Positions 8,205-15,779 of a stretch of 64,000 bases of DNA are shown in pieces. A program made the translations under genes and the position numbers. Location of the stretch: NCBI GenBank assembly GCA_964492335.1, contig CAZBJX010000005.1:1-64000 (forward strand). Direction: 5' to 3'. Within the stretch, counting starts at the first letter, position 1. Every line of letters begins with the position of its first letter. The notes beneath the pieces were generated by a model, which worked only from the letters and a program-made list of their open reading frames with translations, did no database searches and had not been told where the DNA came from. Origin of the DNA: JAFGCL01 sp964492335 (lineage in GTDB: Bacteria > Chloroflexota > Dehalococcoidia > UBA2247 > RBG-13-53-26).

Positions 8205-8431
8205 ACGATAACCATCCCGGGTGCCCGGTCTGCCACCTGACTCTGTCCGTGCGCCTGGCCCGGGGCCGCAAGTCGGGCAAGCCCTTCGTCATACTGGTCT
8301 GCCCTCAGGACGGGCGCCACTTCCGGGCCTTCATCACCCACCGGCCTTATGTCCGGGAGGTGCTGGAGAGGGCCGGAGCTCTGGAGAAGGCTGGCGCCCT
8401 GGAAGAAAACCCAACCGGAGGCAGTCGGTGA
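8201..8431 (+). CDS. Small zinc-ribbon-like protein
   Basis: 76 aa, starting at an ATGA overlap with the ParB-like gene. CPVC at residues 8-11 and a later VCPQDGRHF around residue 33 could make a minimal zinc-binding ribbon, though only three Cys plus His are seen. The protein is otherwise basic in its first half and acidic at the end. It lies in the same tightly overlapping run as Mom and ParB-like genes and the recombinase, so it may be an adaptor of one of them. I do not recognise a family. Confidence 0.55.
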   Translation: MNDNHPGCPVCHLTLSVRLARGRKSGKPFVILVCPQDGRHFRAFITHRPYVREVLERAGALEKAGALEENPTGGSR

Positions 8432-9051
8432 AGGTTGCCCTCTATGCCCGGGTCTCCACCTCGGACAGGGACCAGGACCCCGAAACCCAGCTTCTGGCCC
8501 TGCGGGATTTCGTCAGGACCCGGGGATGGGAGGTCCGCCGGGAGTATGTGGACCGGGCGCCGGCCAACGACATCGCCCACCGGACCGCCTGGAGGCAGCT
8601 TCTGGATGATGCCGGGAAGAAGCGCTTCGGGGTGGTCCTGGTCTTCAAGCTGGACCGGGCCTTCAGGAGCGTCAAGCACATGCACGACACCCTGGCCGCC
8701 TGGGAGACGGTCGGGGTTTCCTTCCAGAGCGTGCGGGAGGGCTTCGACACCTCCACCGCCCTGGGGGGTCTACTCCTCAACCTCCTGGCCTCCCTGGCGG
8801 AGTCTGAGCTGGAGCTCATCCGGGAGAGGGTCAAGGCCGGGATGGACCGGGCCCGCCGCCAGGGCCGCCACATCGGCCGGCCCAGGGTGACGGACCGCCG
8901 CGGGTTCCATCAGCGTTATGGAGCAGTTTTGGAGCGCATAGAGAGCAAAGACCTGTCCCGGCGGAAGGCCGCCCAAGAGCTGGGCATCGGCTATGCCACC
9001 CTCAAGCGGCTGCTGGACGCCGGAAACCCTGGCGGCAAGGAAGACAGATGA
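8428..9051 (+). CDS. Small serine recombinase (resolvase/invertase type)
   Basis: 207 aa with GTG 8428 start (GTGA overlap). The N-terminus VALYARVSTSDRDQDPETQ carries the catalytic serine at residue 10, and the arginines of FKLDRAFRS and LIRERVKAGMDRARRQGRHIGRP follow. A C-terminal HTH (SRRKAAQELGIGYATLKRLLDAG) completes the usual resolvase/invertase size. Such enzymes resolve multimers or invert DNA. The dyad at 9085-9103, just behind the gene, is a candidate site for it. The role within the element (resolution, or help to the large integrase) is inference. Confidence 0.9.
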   Translation: MKVALYARVSTSDRDQDPETQLLALRDFVRTRGWEVRREYVDRAPANDIAHRTAWRQLLDDAGKKRFGVVLVFKLDRAFRSVKHMHDTLAAWETVGVSFQSVREGFDTSTALGGLLLNLLASLAESELELIRERVKAGMDRARRQGRHIGRPRVTDRRGFHQRYGAVLERIESKDLSRRKAAQELGIGYATLKRLLDAGNPGGKEDR

Positions 9052-9221
9052 TATACCCTGAGGCCGACCCGAGAGTGTTGACAAGTATACGCGGCCTGTA
9101 TACACTGGCCACCCCACACGAGGCTGCTCCCAGCGAAGCCGATGAAGCCGCCGTCAGGCACTTCCTGTCCGTCCTGGCCCAGGTGGCCCTGGCGGTAGCC
9201 TCCAGAAAGAGCCGAGCTTAG
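9048..9221 (+). CDS. 57-aa unknown ORF between the two recombinases
   Basis: ATG 9048 overlaps the recombinase stop (ATGA) and the frame runs to TAG 9219-9221, four bases before the integrase start codon. The product begins MIYPEADPRVLTS and ends with a helix (FLSVLAQVALAVASRKS). The continuous chain of overlaps in this operon makes translation likely. It resembles no family I know. The DNA also contains a promoter and a dyad for the next gene, so part of the sequence is under regulatory constraint. Confidence 0.45.
   Translation: MIYPEADPRVLTSIRGLYTLATPHEAAPSEADEAAVRHFLSVLAQVALAVASRKSRA
9078..9106 (+). promoter_or_regulatory. Promoter with overlapping dyad before the integrase
   Basis: TTGACA at 9078-9083, 17-nt spacer, TACACT at 9101-9106. 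Two GTATAC hexamers (9085-9090 and 9098-9103) sit in the spacer and over the -10 box, separated by 7 nt. This is a likely operator through which a regulator or recombinase could block integrase expression. Confidence 0.5.
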
Positions 9222-9225
9222 AGCC

Positions 9226-10878
9226 ATGAAGCAGAAGGCCGCAGGTTATCTGCGGGTATCGGACCCCTCCCAGGTGGAGGGCCACTCCCTGGATGCCCAG
9301 GAGCGGCTCTTCCATGAGCTCTGCCGGAACAGAGGATGGGAGCCGGGGAGGGTCTACCGGGAGGAGGGCCGCTCCGCCCATGTGGAGGCCATCGCCCGCC
9401 GCCCGGTCTTCCGCCAGCTCCTGGAGGATGCCGGCCGGGGACAGTTTGACATAATAGTGGTCCACACCCTGGACCGCTGGTCGAGAAACCAGAGGGTGAT
9501 GCTGGAGTCCCTGGCTACATTAGCCCGGCACAACGTCTCCCTGGCCTCCGTCACCGAGAACATCGACTACTCCACCCCCCAGGGCAAGCTCTTCACCCAG
9601 ATGCTGGGGTCGTTTGCCGAGTACTTCTCCGACTCCCTGGGGACCCATGTCAGCAAGGCGATGCAGCAGCGGGCCCATGAGGGCAAGCATACCGGCGGCA
9701 TCCCCTTCGGCTACGAGTCCTGCTGGGCCTTCAAGGGCAAGGAGAAGCACCTCAGGTGCCATGAGGAGCATCCCGGGGGTGTCCACCCGGTGGAGAAGGA
9801 GGCCTCCGCCGTCAGGGAGCTCTTCCGCCGCTACTCCCTGGGCACCACTACCCTGAGCCGGCTCGCGGCCTGGCTCAACGGAGAAGGCTTCCGCACCCGC
9901 AATACCAGGAGGCTCCCCGGCCCGGACGGCAACCTGTCCGCCGGCCCCCGGCTCTTCACCACGGCCTCCGTCAGGGGGATACTGCACAACCCCTTCTATG
10001 CCGGCCAGGTCAGATACAAGGGCAACCTCCTCCCCGGAGCCCATGAGCCCCTGGTCAGCCCCCGGATCTTCGAGACGGTGCAGGCCGCCCTCAGGAAGAA
10101 CAGCGGCCGGTCCGAGACCCTCAACCCCGGGCCGCAGAGGGAGTACCTCTTGAAGGGCATCATCCGCTGCGCCTTCTGCGGCATGCCCATGTGGGCCCAG
10201 ACCTACAAGAACGGGCAACGGTATTACCGGGAGCATAAGAGTTCCCGGAGCCTCCAGATATGCGAGGGTGCCGGGGGCTCCATCCCCTGCCATGTCCCCG
10301 ACGGCCAGATGGGGAAGATAGTGGAGGCCATAGAGCTGGGCCCCAGGTGGCTGGAGGAGGTCCTGTCCATCATCAGCCTGCAGGATCAGGTCCAGAAGGT
10401 CAGGGAAGACAGGGCCAGGGTCCAGGAGAAGCTGCGCCGGATGGCCAGGGCCTACATGGACGGGCTCTTCCCGGATGATGAGTACCACCGGCAGAAGAGG
10501 CTGCTGGAGATGGAGCTGGAGTCCCTGGTCGTGCCGGAGGCCAATGCCGCCGAGGAGGCCGGGAAGCTGGTGCAGGATCTGCCGCGGCTCTGGGCCGGGG
10601 CGAACCTTGTCGAAAGACGAAAGCTCCTCCTGGCCATGCTGGATGCTGTCTATGTCGATGCCAGGGGCCCGAAGCGCATCGTGGCCTTGAAGCCCAAGCC
10701 GGCCTTCCGGCCGGTATTCCAGGTGGCCACCACCAGGGAGGGATCAGGGGTAGAACTGCTGACAAACGAGCCTCCGGAGGAGTCCCCGGAGGCTCGGCCG
10801 TGTTTCTGGTGGAGACGGGGGAGAGTCGAACTCCCCGTCCAGAAGAACTTGCCCAGGACCTGCTACAGGCTTAGTTGA
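9226..10878 (+). CDS. Large serine recombinase (integrase of the ssrA-linked element)
   Basis: 550 aa. Domain order is: resolvase domain 1-150 with catalytic Ser12 in GYLRVSDPSQ and VHTLDRWSRN; recombinase domain about 165-285 (GIPFGYES, LFRRYSLG, TASVRGILHNPFYAGQVRYKG); zinc ribbon (CAFCG, later two Cys) about 315-370; and a coiled coil about 385-450. This is the full architecture of unidirectional integrases of phages and genomic islands. The last 23 codons (from 10807) lie on the complement of the tmRNA 3' end, so the stop codon comes from the host gene. It follows the 57-aa ORF and has its own promoter. It very probably catalyses insertion of the 3.7-10.8 kb element at ssrA. Confidence 0.93.
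   Translation: MKQKAAGYLRVSDPSQVEGHSLDAQERLFHELCRNRGWEPGRVYREEGRSAHVEAIARRPVFRQLLEDAGRGQFDIIVVHTLDRWSRNQRVMLESLATLARHNVSLASVTENIDYSTPQGKLFTQMLGSFAEYFSDSLGTHVSKAMQQRAHEGKHTGGIPFGYESCWAFKGKEKHLRCHEEHPGGVHPVEKEASAVRELFRRYSLGTTTLSRLAAWLNGEGFRTRNTRRLPGPDGNLSAGPRLFTTASVRGILHNPFYAGQVRYKGNLLPGAHEPLVSPRIFETVQAALRKNSGRSETLNPGPQREYLLKGIIRCAFCGMPMWAQTYKNGQRYYREHKSSRSLQICEGAGGSIPCHVPDGQMGKIVEAIELGPRWLEEVLSIISLQDQVQKVREDRARVQEKLRRMARAYMDGLFPDDEYHRQKRLLEMELESLVVPEANAAEEAGKLVQDLPRLWAGANLVERRKLLLAMLDAVYVDARGPKRIVALKPKPAFRPVFQVATTREGSGVELLTNEPPEESPEARPCFWWRRGRVELPVQKNLPRTCYRLS
10807..10844. other. Probable attachment site at the 3' end of ssrA
   Basis: The T-arm and acceptor 3' strand of tmRNA, including the encoded CCA, is the border between integrase gene and host ssrA. 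Elements that insert here restore the RNA end. I could not find the matching repeat at the left side inside the window, so the exact core is unknown and the other end may lie further left. Confidence 0.5.
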
Positions 10879-11160
10879 TTTCTGTGTCTTACCCGGCCGG
10901 TGTCAATCAACGGAGGCTCGGTCGGGCCAGTCGATTTTCCTTTGGCTGCCCTGATCGACGTCGGACAGCCGCACCCCGACATTTCAGCGCCCGTCCCTGA
11001 CCCATCGAGGCGAGATCAGGGGGAACGGTAGCCGTTGTTAGGCAGCTACAAGTACTCTGTCGTTTTCGCCAGTTACTTCTTTGCCACTGGATTTGTGAGG
11101 GTAGTGGCACCTCAGCCTGCAATCCTGGCGCGCCTTCCTCTGTCGAAGCCACGCGTCCCC
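10807..11160 (-). ncRNA. ssrA: tmRNA
   Basis: Read on the minus strand, the RNA starts GGGGACGCGTGGCTTCGACAG and ends with the T-arm GGGGAGTTCGACTCTCCCC and CGTCTCCACCA. The 5' GGGGACG pairs with CGTCTCC of the 3' end, one pair being G-U. The tag frame lies at 11038-11070: GGC resume codon, then a peptide GENDRVLVAA and TAA, a typical ALA/VAA-type degradation signal. Length is 354 nt. The 5' end is 5 nt after the smpB stop. tmRNA with SmpB frees ribosomes stalled on broken messages and tags the product for proteolysis. The 3' end serves as the integration site of the neighbouring element. Confidence 0.95.
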
Positions 11161-11165
11161 ACGTT

Positions 11166-11630
11166 CTAGTGTAACCGGCGGGTTTTTAAGGAGCGCTCTA
11201 TCTCCCGGTCGGCCTGGCGGCGGGCCAGCGCCTCCCGCTTGTCATACATCCGCTTGCCCCGGCCCAGTCCCAGCTCCACCTTGGCCAGGCCTTTCCTTAA
11301 GTATAGCCGCAGCGGCACCAGGGTGAACCTCCGCTGGCTGGCCTTGAGCGCCAGTTCGCGGATCTGGCCCCGGTGGGCCAGCAGCTTGCGCGGTCGGGTG
11401 GGCTCGTGGTTGTACCGGTTGCCGGCATCGTACTGGGCGATGTGGGCGTTGAACAGCCACAGCTCGCCCTCCTGGATGGCGGCATAGGACTGGGCGATGC
11501 TGGCCTTGCCGGCGCGCAGCGACTTGATCTCCGTCCCCTGGAGGACGATGCCCGTCTCCAGGGTCTCTTCGATGTCGTAGTCGTGCCGGGCCTTCCGGTT
11601 CATGGCCAGGGTCTTGCTTTCGGTGCTCAT
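11166..11630 (-). CDS. smpB: SsrA-binding protein SmpB
   Basis: 154 aa, complete. NRKARHDYDIEETLETGIVLQGTEIKSLR and AQYDAGNRYNHEPTRPRKLLAH are classic SmpB segments, and the basic tail ending KTRRLH is the part that enters the decoding site. It binds tmRNA and delivers it to stalled ribosomes. The gene ends 5 nt before the 5' end of ssrA, so both are made together. A TATAAT box (plus-strand 11640-11645) lies only 9 nt before the start codon, so the message would be nearly leaderless. Confidence 0.97.
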   Translation of the reverse strand: MSTESKTLAMNRKARHDYDIEETLETGIVLQGTEIKSLRAGKASIAQSYAAIQEGELWLFNAHIAQYDAGNRYNHEPTRPRKLLAHRGQIRELALKASQRRFTLVPLRLYLRKGLAKVELGLGRGKRMYDKREALARRQADREIERSLKTRRLH

Positions 11631-11786
11631 CTCAGCCTGATTATATCACAGCGCAGGCGAGCAACCGCCGGGGACGGCGCCGGGGTGCCATGCGCTGGAA
11701 GGGCGGCGGAGCGCCAGCACGCCGGCCTGTCCGTCGGGACGAAGACGGCGCGGCGGGGGCGGCGGGTCCGGTTTCTCCGGCTCCTC

Positions 11787-11816
11787 TTGTCCCCGGTGAA
11801 ACGGGTGGCCTATAAT
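11787..11816 (+). promoter_or_regulatory. Promoter of nfeD operon
   Basis: TTGTCC at 11787-11792, 18-nt spacer and perfect TATAAT at 11811-11816, 20 nt before the ATG at 11837. Confidence 0.6.
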
Positions 11817-11836
11817 CGGGTCGACGGGGGACTCCG

Positions 11837-13195
11837 ATGAGGGCGTTTCGAGCGGGGTATGTCCTGCTGCTTCTGCTGGGCCTGGTCCTGCTGGGGATCT
11901 GGCCGGCTGCGGCCGGGGCGCAGGATGAGGTCCCGGTGGTGGTGGTGCTGCGGGCCGATGGCAACGTCAGCCCCTCCCTGGCAAGGTACATCGGCCGGGG
12001 CATCGGCGTGGCCGAGGAGCGGCAGGCCGATGTCTGCATCATCGAGCTGGCCACTCCGGGGGGCCTGCTGTCGTCGGCCGAGGACATCGTGCGGCGCATC
12101 TCGGGGGCCTCCGTTCCCGTCTGCGTGTGGGTGCCGCGGGGCGCCTGGGCGGCTTCGGCCGGGGCCTTCATCGTCCTTTCCGCGGATGTGGCGGCCATGG
12201 CGCCCGGAAGCGTGATCGGGGCTTCCACGCCGGTCGCCGGCGGGGGTAGCGAGCTTCCAGCAGACGAGAGGGCCAAGGCGATCAACCTGGCCAGCCACTG
12301 GATCGGGGCCATTGCCGCGGACCACGGGCGCAACGAGGCCGCCGCCATGGCCGCGGTGGAGCAGGCCGCCTCGTTCACGGCTGATGAGGCCCGCGGCCTG
12401 GCCCCGCTCTTCCCGGACAACCGGGGGTACCTGGGCGTGGAGCGGCTGGACCCCCCGCTGATCGATGATGCGGGGGCTGCCAGCATCGAGGAGTTGATGG
12501 CGCGGCTGGAAGCCGGCGTCGTCCTGGCCGGCGGGGAGCCGTTCGCCATCCGGCCGGGCGGCGTGATCGCCTTCGTCGATACCACCGCGCTGGAGGGCTT
12601 CCTCCAGGCCATCAGCGATCCCACCATAGCCTATCTGCTGATCAGCATCGGCATGCTGGGCCTGCTGATTGAGCTGCTGCACCCCGGATTGGTGCTGCCG
12701 GGGGTGCTCGGTGGTATAAGCTTGCTGGTGGGGGTATACTCGGTGGGGGCTCTCGAGGCCAACTACGCCGGGCTGCTGCTGATGGTACTGGGGTTTGCCC
12801 TGCTGCTGGCCGAGGCCTTCACGCCGACGTTCGGGTTGCTTTTTGCCGGAGGGATGGTGTCGCTGGTGGCGGGCTCGGTCCTTCTCTTCAGCGGGACGCC
12901 GCTGGAGGTCAACCGATGGGCCATGGGAGTGGTGATCGGCGCGGTGGCCGTAGTGTTCCTGCTGGTGGTGGCGCTGGTCATCCGCGCGCAGCGGCGGCCG
13001 GTGAACACCGGCCGGGAGGGCCTGATCGGGCAGACGGCGGTGGTGCGGTCTACCCTCGATCCCAGGGGCACGGTGTTCGTCGAGGGGGAGATCTGGAATG
13101 CCTGGACGGAAGAGGCGTGGGCCGCTCCCGGCGAAGAGGTGAAGGTGGTCGATGTGGAGGGGCTGCGGCTCAAGGTGGTCCGGAAGTCGAAGTAG
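11837..13195 (+). CDS. nfeD: NfeD-family membrane serine protease (NfeD1b type)
   Basis: 452 aa. Signal/anchor at residues 5-28, then a ClpP-like serine protease domain with nucleophile Ser107 in AASAG and a candidate base Lys147 in ADERAKAIN. Four to five membrane spans follow (about 215-360), and a cytosolic OB-fold NfeD domain ends the chain (EGLIGQTAVVRSTLDPRGTVFVEGEIWNAW). This is the long form whose archaeal homologue cleaves the C-terminus of stomatin. The next gene, 13 nt away, is a stomatin, the known partner. It probably acts in membrane-protein quality control or membrane microdomains. Confidence 0.93.
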   Translation: MRAFRAGYVLLLLLGLVLLGIWPAAAGAQDEVPVVVVLRADGNVSPSLARYIGRGIGVAEERQADVCIIELATPGGLLSSAEDIVRRISGASVPVCVWVPRGAWAASAGAFIVLSADVAAMAPGSVIGASTPVAGGGSELPADERAKAINLASHWIGAIAADHGRNEAAAMAAVEQAASFTADEARGLAPLFPDNRGYLGVERLDPPLIDDAGAASIEELMARLEAGVVLAGGEPFAIRPGGVIAFVDTTALEGFLQAISDPTIAYLLISIGMLGLLIELLHPGLVLPGVLGGISLLVGVYSVGALEANYAGLLLMVLGFALLLAEAFTPTFGLLFAGGMVSLVAGSVLLFSGTPLEVNRWAMGVVIGAVAVVFLLVVALVIRAQRRPVNTGREGLIGQTAVVRSTLDPRGTVFVEGEIWNAWTEEAWAAPGEEVKVVDVEGLRLKVVRKSK

Positions 13196-13208
13196 GAGGT
13201 GACCTGGA

Positions 13209-13976
13209 ATGGAGGGAATGTGGGTTGGCGTGGCCATCGTCATCGTGCTGGTGCTGCTGCTCCTGTTCATGGCGCTCAAGGTGGTGGCGCAGTACGAGCG
13301 GGGCGTGATCCTCAGGCTGGGCCGGTTCGTGGGCATACGGGAGCCGGGGCTGAGAGTGATCGTCCCCTTCATCGACCGGATGTGGAAGGTGGACACCCGT
13401 ATCGTGACCATGGACGTGGCGGCGCAGGAGGTGATCACCCGGGACAACGTGACCATCAAGGTGGATGCGGTGGTGTACCTGAGGGTGGTCAACGCGGACT
13501 CCGCAGTGCTGAAGGTGGCGGACTACATCCGGGCTACCTCGCTCATCGCCCAGACCACGCTGCGCAGCGTGCTGGGGCAGTCGGAGCTGGACGAGATCCT
13601 GGCGCACCGGGACAAGCTGAACGAGCGGCTGCAGCAGATCGTGGATGAGCAGACCGACCCCTGGGGGGTCAAGGTGAGCACTGTCGAGATCAAGGACGTG
13701 CAGCTCCCGACGGGGATGCAGCGGGCTATGGCCGCCCAGGCCGAGGCGGAGCGCGACCGCAGGGCCAAGGTGGTGCATGCCGACGGCGAGCTGCAGGCCT
13801 CGGAGAAGCTGTCCCAGGCGGCGGCGGTGCTGTCGCAGCAGCCGGCGGCCCTGCAACTGCGCTACCTGGGGACCCTGAAGGAGATAGCCACGGAGCGGAC
13901 CAATATGGTGATCTTCCCCATCCCCATCGATGTGTTCAGCGCCTTCCTGGGCAAGGGGTCGGAGCCGAAGCACTAG
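13209..13976 (+). CDS. Stomatin/slipin-type SPFH protein
   Basis: 255 aa. A single N-terminal membrane span (WVGVAIVIVLVLLLLFMAL) is followed by the SPFH domain: QYERGVILRLGRFVGIREPGLRVIVPFID in parts, VDAVVYLRVVNADSAVLKVADY, and TLRSVLGQSELDEIL. A helical oligomerisation region rich in Ala/Glu comes next, then the hydrophobic end FPIPIDVFSAFLG. Slipins form cytoplasm-facing rings or scaffolds in the membrane. The gene is paired with nfeD, as in most bacteria and archaea, with ribosome site AGGAGGTGA. Confidence 0.95.
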   Translation: MEGMWVGVAIVIVLVLLLLFMALKVVAQYERGVILRLGRFVGIREPGLRVIVPFIDRMWKVDTRIVTMDVAAQEVITRDNVTIKVDAVVYLRVVNADSAVLKVADYIRATSLIAQTTLRSVLGQSELDEILAHRDKLNERLQQIVDEQTDPWGVKVSTVEIKDVQLPTGMQRAMAAQAEAERDRRAKVVHADGELQASEKLSQAAAVLSQQPAALQLRYLGTLKEIATERTNMVIFPIPIDVFSAFLGKGSEPKH

Positions 13977-14064
13977 AGAAGGCCGGCGGACGTGATGTCC
14001 GGCGCTGCGATTGCGACTGGACCGGCGGGGATTCTCGACAGCCGCTGGCCTTGAGTTCGTTGGT

Positions 14065-14943
14065 TCAGCCGGCGAAGAGCCAGGAATCGAGGGTCATGCC
14101 CAGGAAGATGAGGCCCAGGTAGGGGAAGGCCGAGAGCTTGTAGACCTTCCAGGCGTCCTGGGAGTTGGCGGAGAAGGCCAGCCGGATGTTGGCCCCGATC
14201 ATGGCCAGGCCCAGGACCACCGCAGTGGCCAGGTAGAGCCAGTGCAGGTGGTTGGTGAAGTAGAACACGATGGACATGGCCGCCAGCGGCAGGGAGAGCA
14301 GCAGCAGCACCTTGACCGACTGGCGGGTCTCCCGGCTGAGGGGGAAGTAGCGCACCCCGCCCTGCATGTAGTCCTCGCGGTTGGCCAGCATGACGCTCCA
14401 GACGTGCAGCGGTATCCAGAGGCAGACCAGCAGGCACAGGACCAGCAGCTCGTAGCTGAACCGGGGCGTGACGGCCAGCCAGGCGATGACCACCGGCGCG
14501 CAGCCGGAGATGGAGCCCAGGAAGGGGCACATCACCGTCTTCCGCATTACCACGGCCGATATGGTCCCCACCAGGCCGGCCACGAAGCACCACGGGTGGA
14601 GCATCCAGGCCAGGCCCAGGGCCAGTGCGGTGAGCGCCATGCAGAACACGAGGGCCTTCAGCGGATCGACGTCGCCGGCGGGCAGGGGCCGGCAGTTGGT
14701 GCGGCGCATGCGGGCGTCGATGTTGCGGTCCAGGTAGTTGGTCAGCCCGTTGACCCCGCCGCTCCCCAGGGTGATGGCCGCCAGTGTGAGAAAGAAGGTG
14801 CCCGGAGGGGGCAGGCCATTGCCGGCCACGATCATGGCGCAGAGGCCGATGAATACCAGCAGGCTGCTCTCGCGCGGCTTGGTGACCCTGATGTAGTGCC
14901 AGGCCGTGGAGGCGGTCTTCTTGAGGTAGGGGCCCGTGTTCAT
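14065..14943 (-). CDS. ctaB: Protoheme IX farnesyltransferase (heme O synthase)
   Basis: 292 aa UbiA-family membrane enzyme with about nine spans. The prenyl-diphosphate/Mg motif NYLDRNIDARMRRT near residue 70 and the CtaB-type loop SRETRQSVKVLLLLSLPL are clear. It adds a farnesyl group to heme B, giving heme O for heme-copper oxidases. No oxidase or ctaA gene is nearby, so the rest of the pathway must be elsewhere. It lies convergent to the slipin gene. A possible extension to GTG 14956 is not needed. Confidence 0.92.
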   Translation of the reverse strand: MNTGPYLKKTASTAWHYIRVTKPRESSLLVFIGLCAMIVAGNGLPPPGTFFLTLAAITLGSGGVNGLTNYLDRNIDARMRRTNCRPLPAGDVDPLKALVFCMALTALALGLAWMLHPWCFVAGLVGTISAVVMRKTVMCPFLGSISGCAPVVIAWLAVTPRFSYELLVLCLLVCLWIPLHVWSVMLANREDYMQGGVRYFPLSRETRQSVKVLLLLSLPLAAMSIVFYFTNHLHWLYLATAVVLGLAMIGANIRLAFSANSQDAWKVYKLSAFPYLGLIFLGMTLDSWLFAG

Positions 14944-14987
14944 CGGCTGCCGTCACATCAATGGTATCACAAGTGCTGCCGGAGGGG

Positions 14988-15779
14988 TTAGCCGGACGGG
15001 CCGGGGCGCTGGTCGGACCGGATTGCCGCCGCCGCCCCGGGGCTGGAGAGGACGCGCAGCGCCAGGCGCCGCTCCAGGTCTAGCCCCGCCCGCAGGGGCA
15101 GGCTGGAGCCCCGGGTTACCGCCTCCTTGGTGCAGCGGACGGTGATGCGGGGCCGGGAGGCCACCTGGCGGGCCAGGCGGCCGGCCGTCGCCGCGAGCTC
15201 CCCGCGCGGCACTATGCGGTCCACCAGGCCGGCCGACAGCGCCTCGCGGGCATCGAGCCAGCGGTTGGCCAGCAGCATCTCCAGGGACCTGGCCCGGCCG
15301 ATGGTCCGCGGGAGCGTCTGGGAGCCGCCGGCGGCGGGGATGATGCCCAGGGTCACCTCGGGCAGGCCGAAGCGGACGTCCTCCGAGGCGATCCTGATGT
15401 CGCAGCAGAGGGCCATCTCGATGCCCGAGCCCAGGACATACCCGTGGAGCGCGGCGATGACGGGCTGGGGCAGGCCCAGGAACAGGCCCCAGACATCGCG
15501 CTCCCAGCGCACCTGGCGGGAGGCGGCCGGCGGCGGGGCCGTCAGGAACTCGCTGAGGTCCGCCCCGGCGCAGAAGGCCCGGTCCCCGGCGCCCTGCAGC
15601 ACCACGGCATCCACGTCGGGGTCGTCCCGGATGGCGCCCAGCACCTCGTGGAGCTCATCGCGCATCTTGATGTTGTAGACGTTCAGCGCCTGGGGGCGGT
15701 TGAGCGTCACACGCGCGATGGGGCCGTCCTTCTCCAGGATGACCGTCTCGAAGCCGCCGCCTAGCTCGCCCGGGCGCAC
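14988..15779 (-). CDS. Enoyl-CoA hydratase/isomerase family protein
   Basis: 263 aa crotonase-fold protein. The oxyanion-hole segments are AFCAGADLSEF and HGYVLGSGIEMALCCDIRIAS, and the substrate helix FGLPEVTLGIIPAAGGSQTLPRTIGR has the Glu used by hydratases (PEVTLG). It acts on enoyl-CoA thioesters in beta-oxidation or related acyl-CoA routes. The start overlaps the end of the preceding PHP gene by 19 nt. Exact substrate cannot be told. Confidence 0.88.
   Translation of the reverse strand: MRPGELGGGFETVILEKDGPIARVTLNRPQALNVYNIKMRDELHEVLGAIRDDPDVDAVVLQGAGDRAFCAGADLSEFLTAPPPAASRQVRWERDVWGLFLGLPQPVIAALHGYVLGSGIEMALCCDIRIASEDVRFGLPEVTLGIIPAAGGSQTLPRTIGRARSLEMLLANRWLDAREALSAGLVDRIVPRGELAATAGRLARQVASRPRITVRCTKEAVTRGSSLPLRAGLDLERRLALRVLSSPGAAAAIRSDQRPGPSG

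Noticed and set aside
10879..11165. Small genes between integrase and smpB
   Set aside because: The stretch is fully explained by tmRNA; open frames there are by chance.
13977..14064. Short hairpin (CGGAC/GTCCG) between slipin and ctaB as terminator
   Set aside because: Only five to six firm pairs and no T-run; not strong enough to list.
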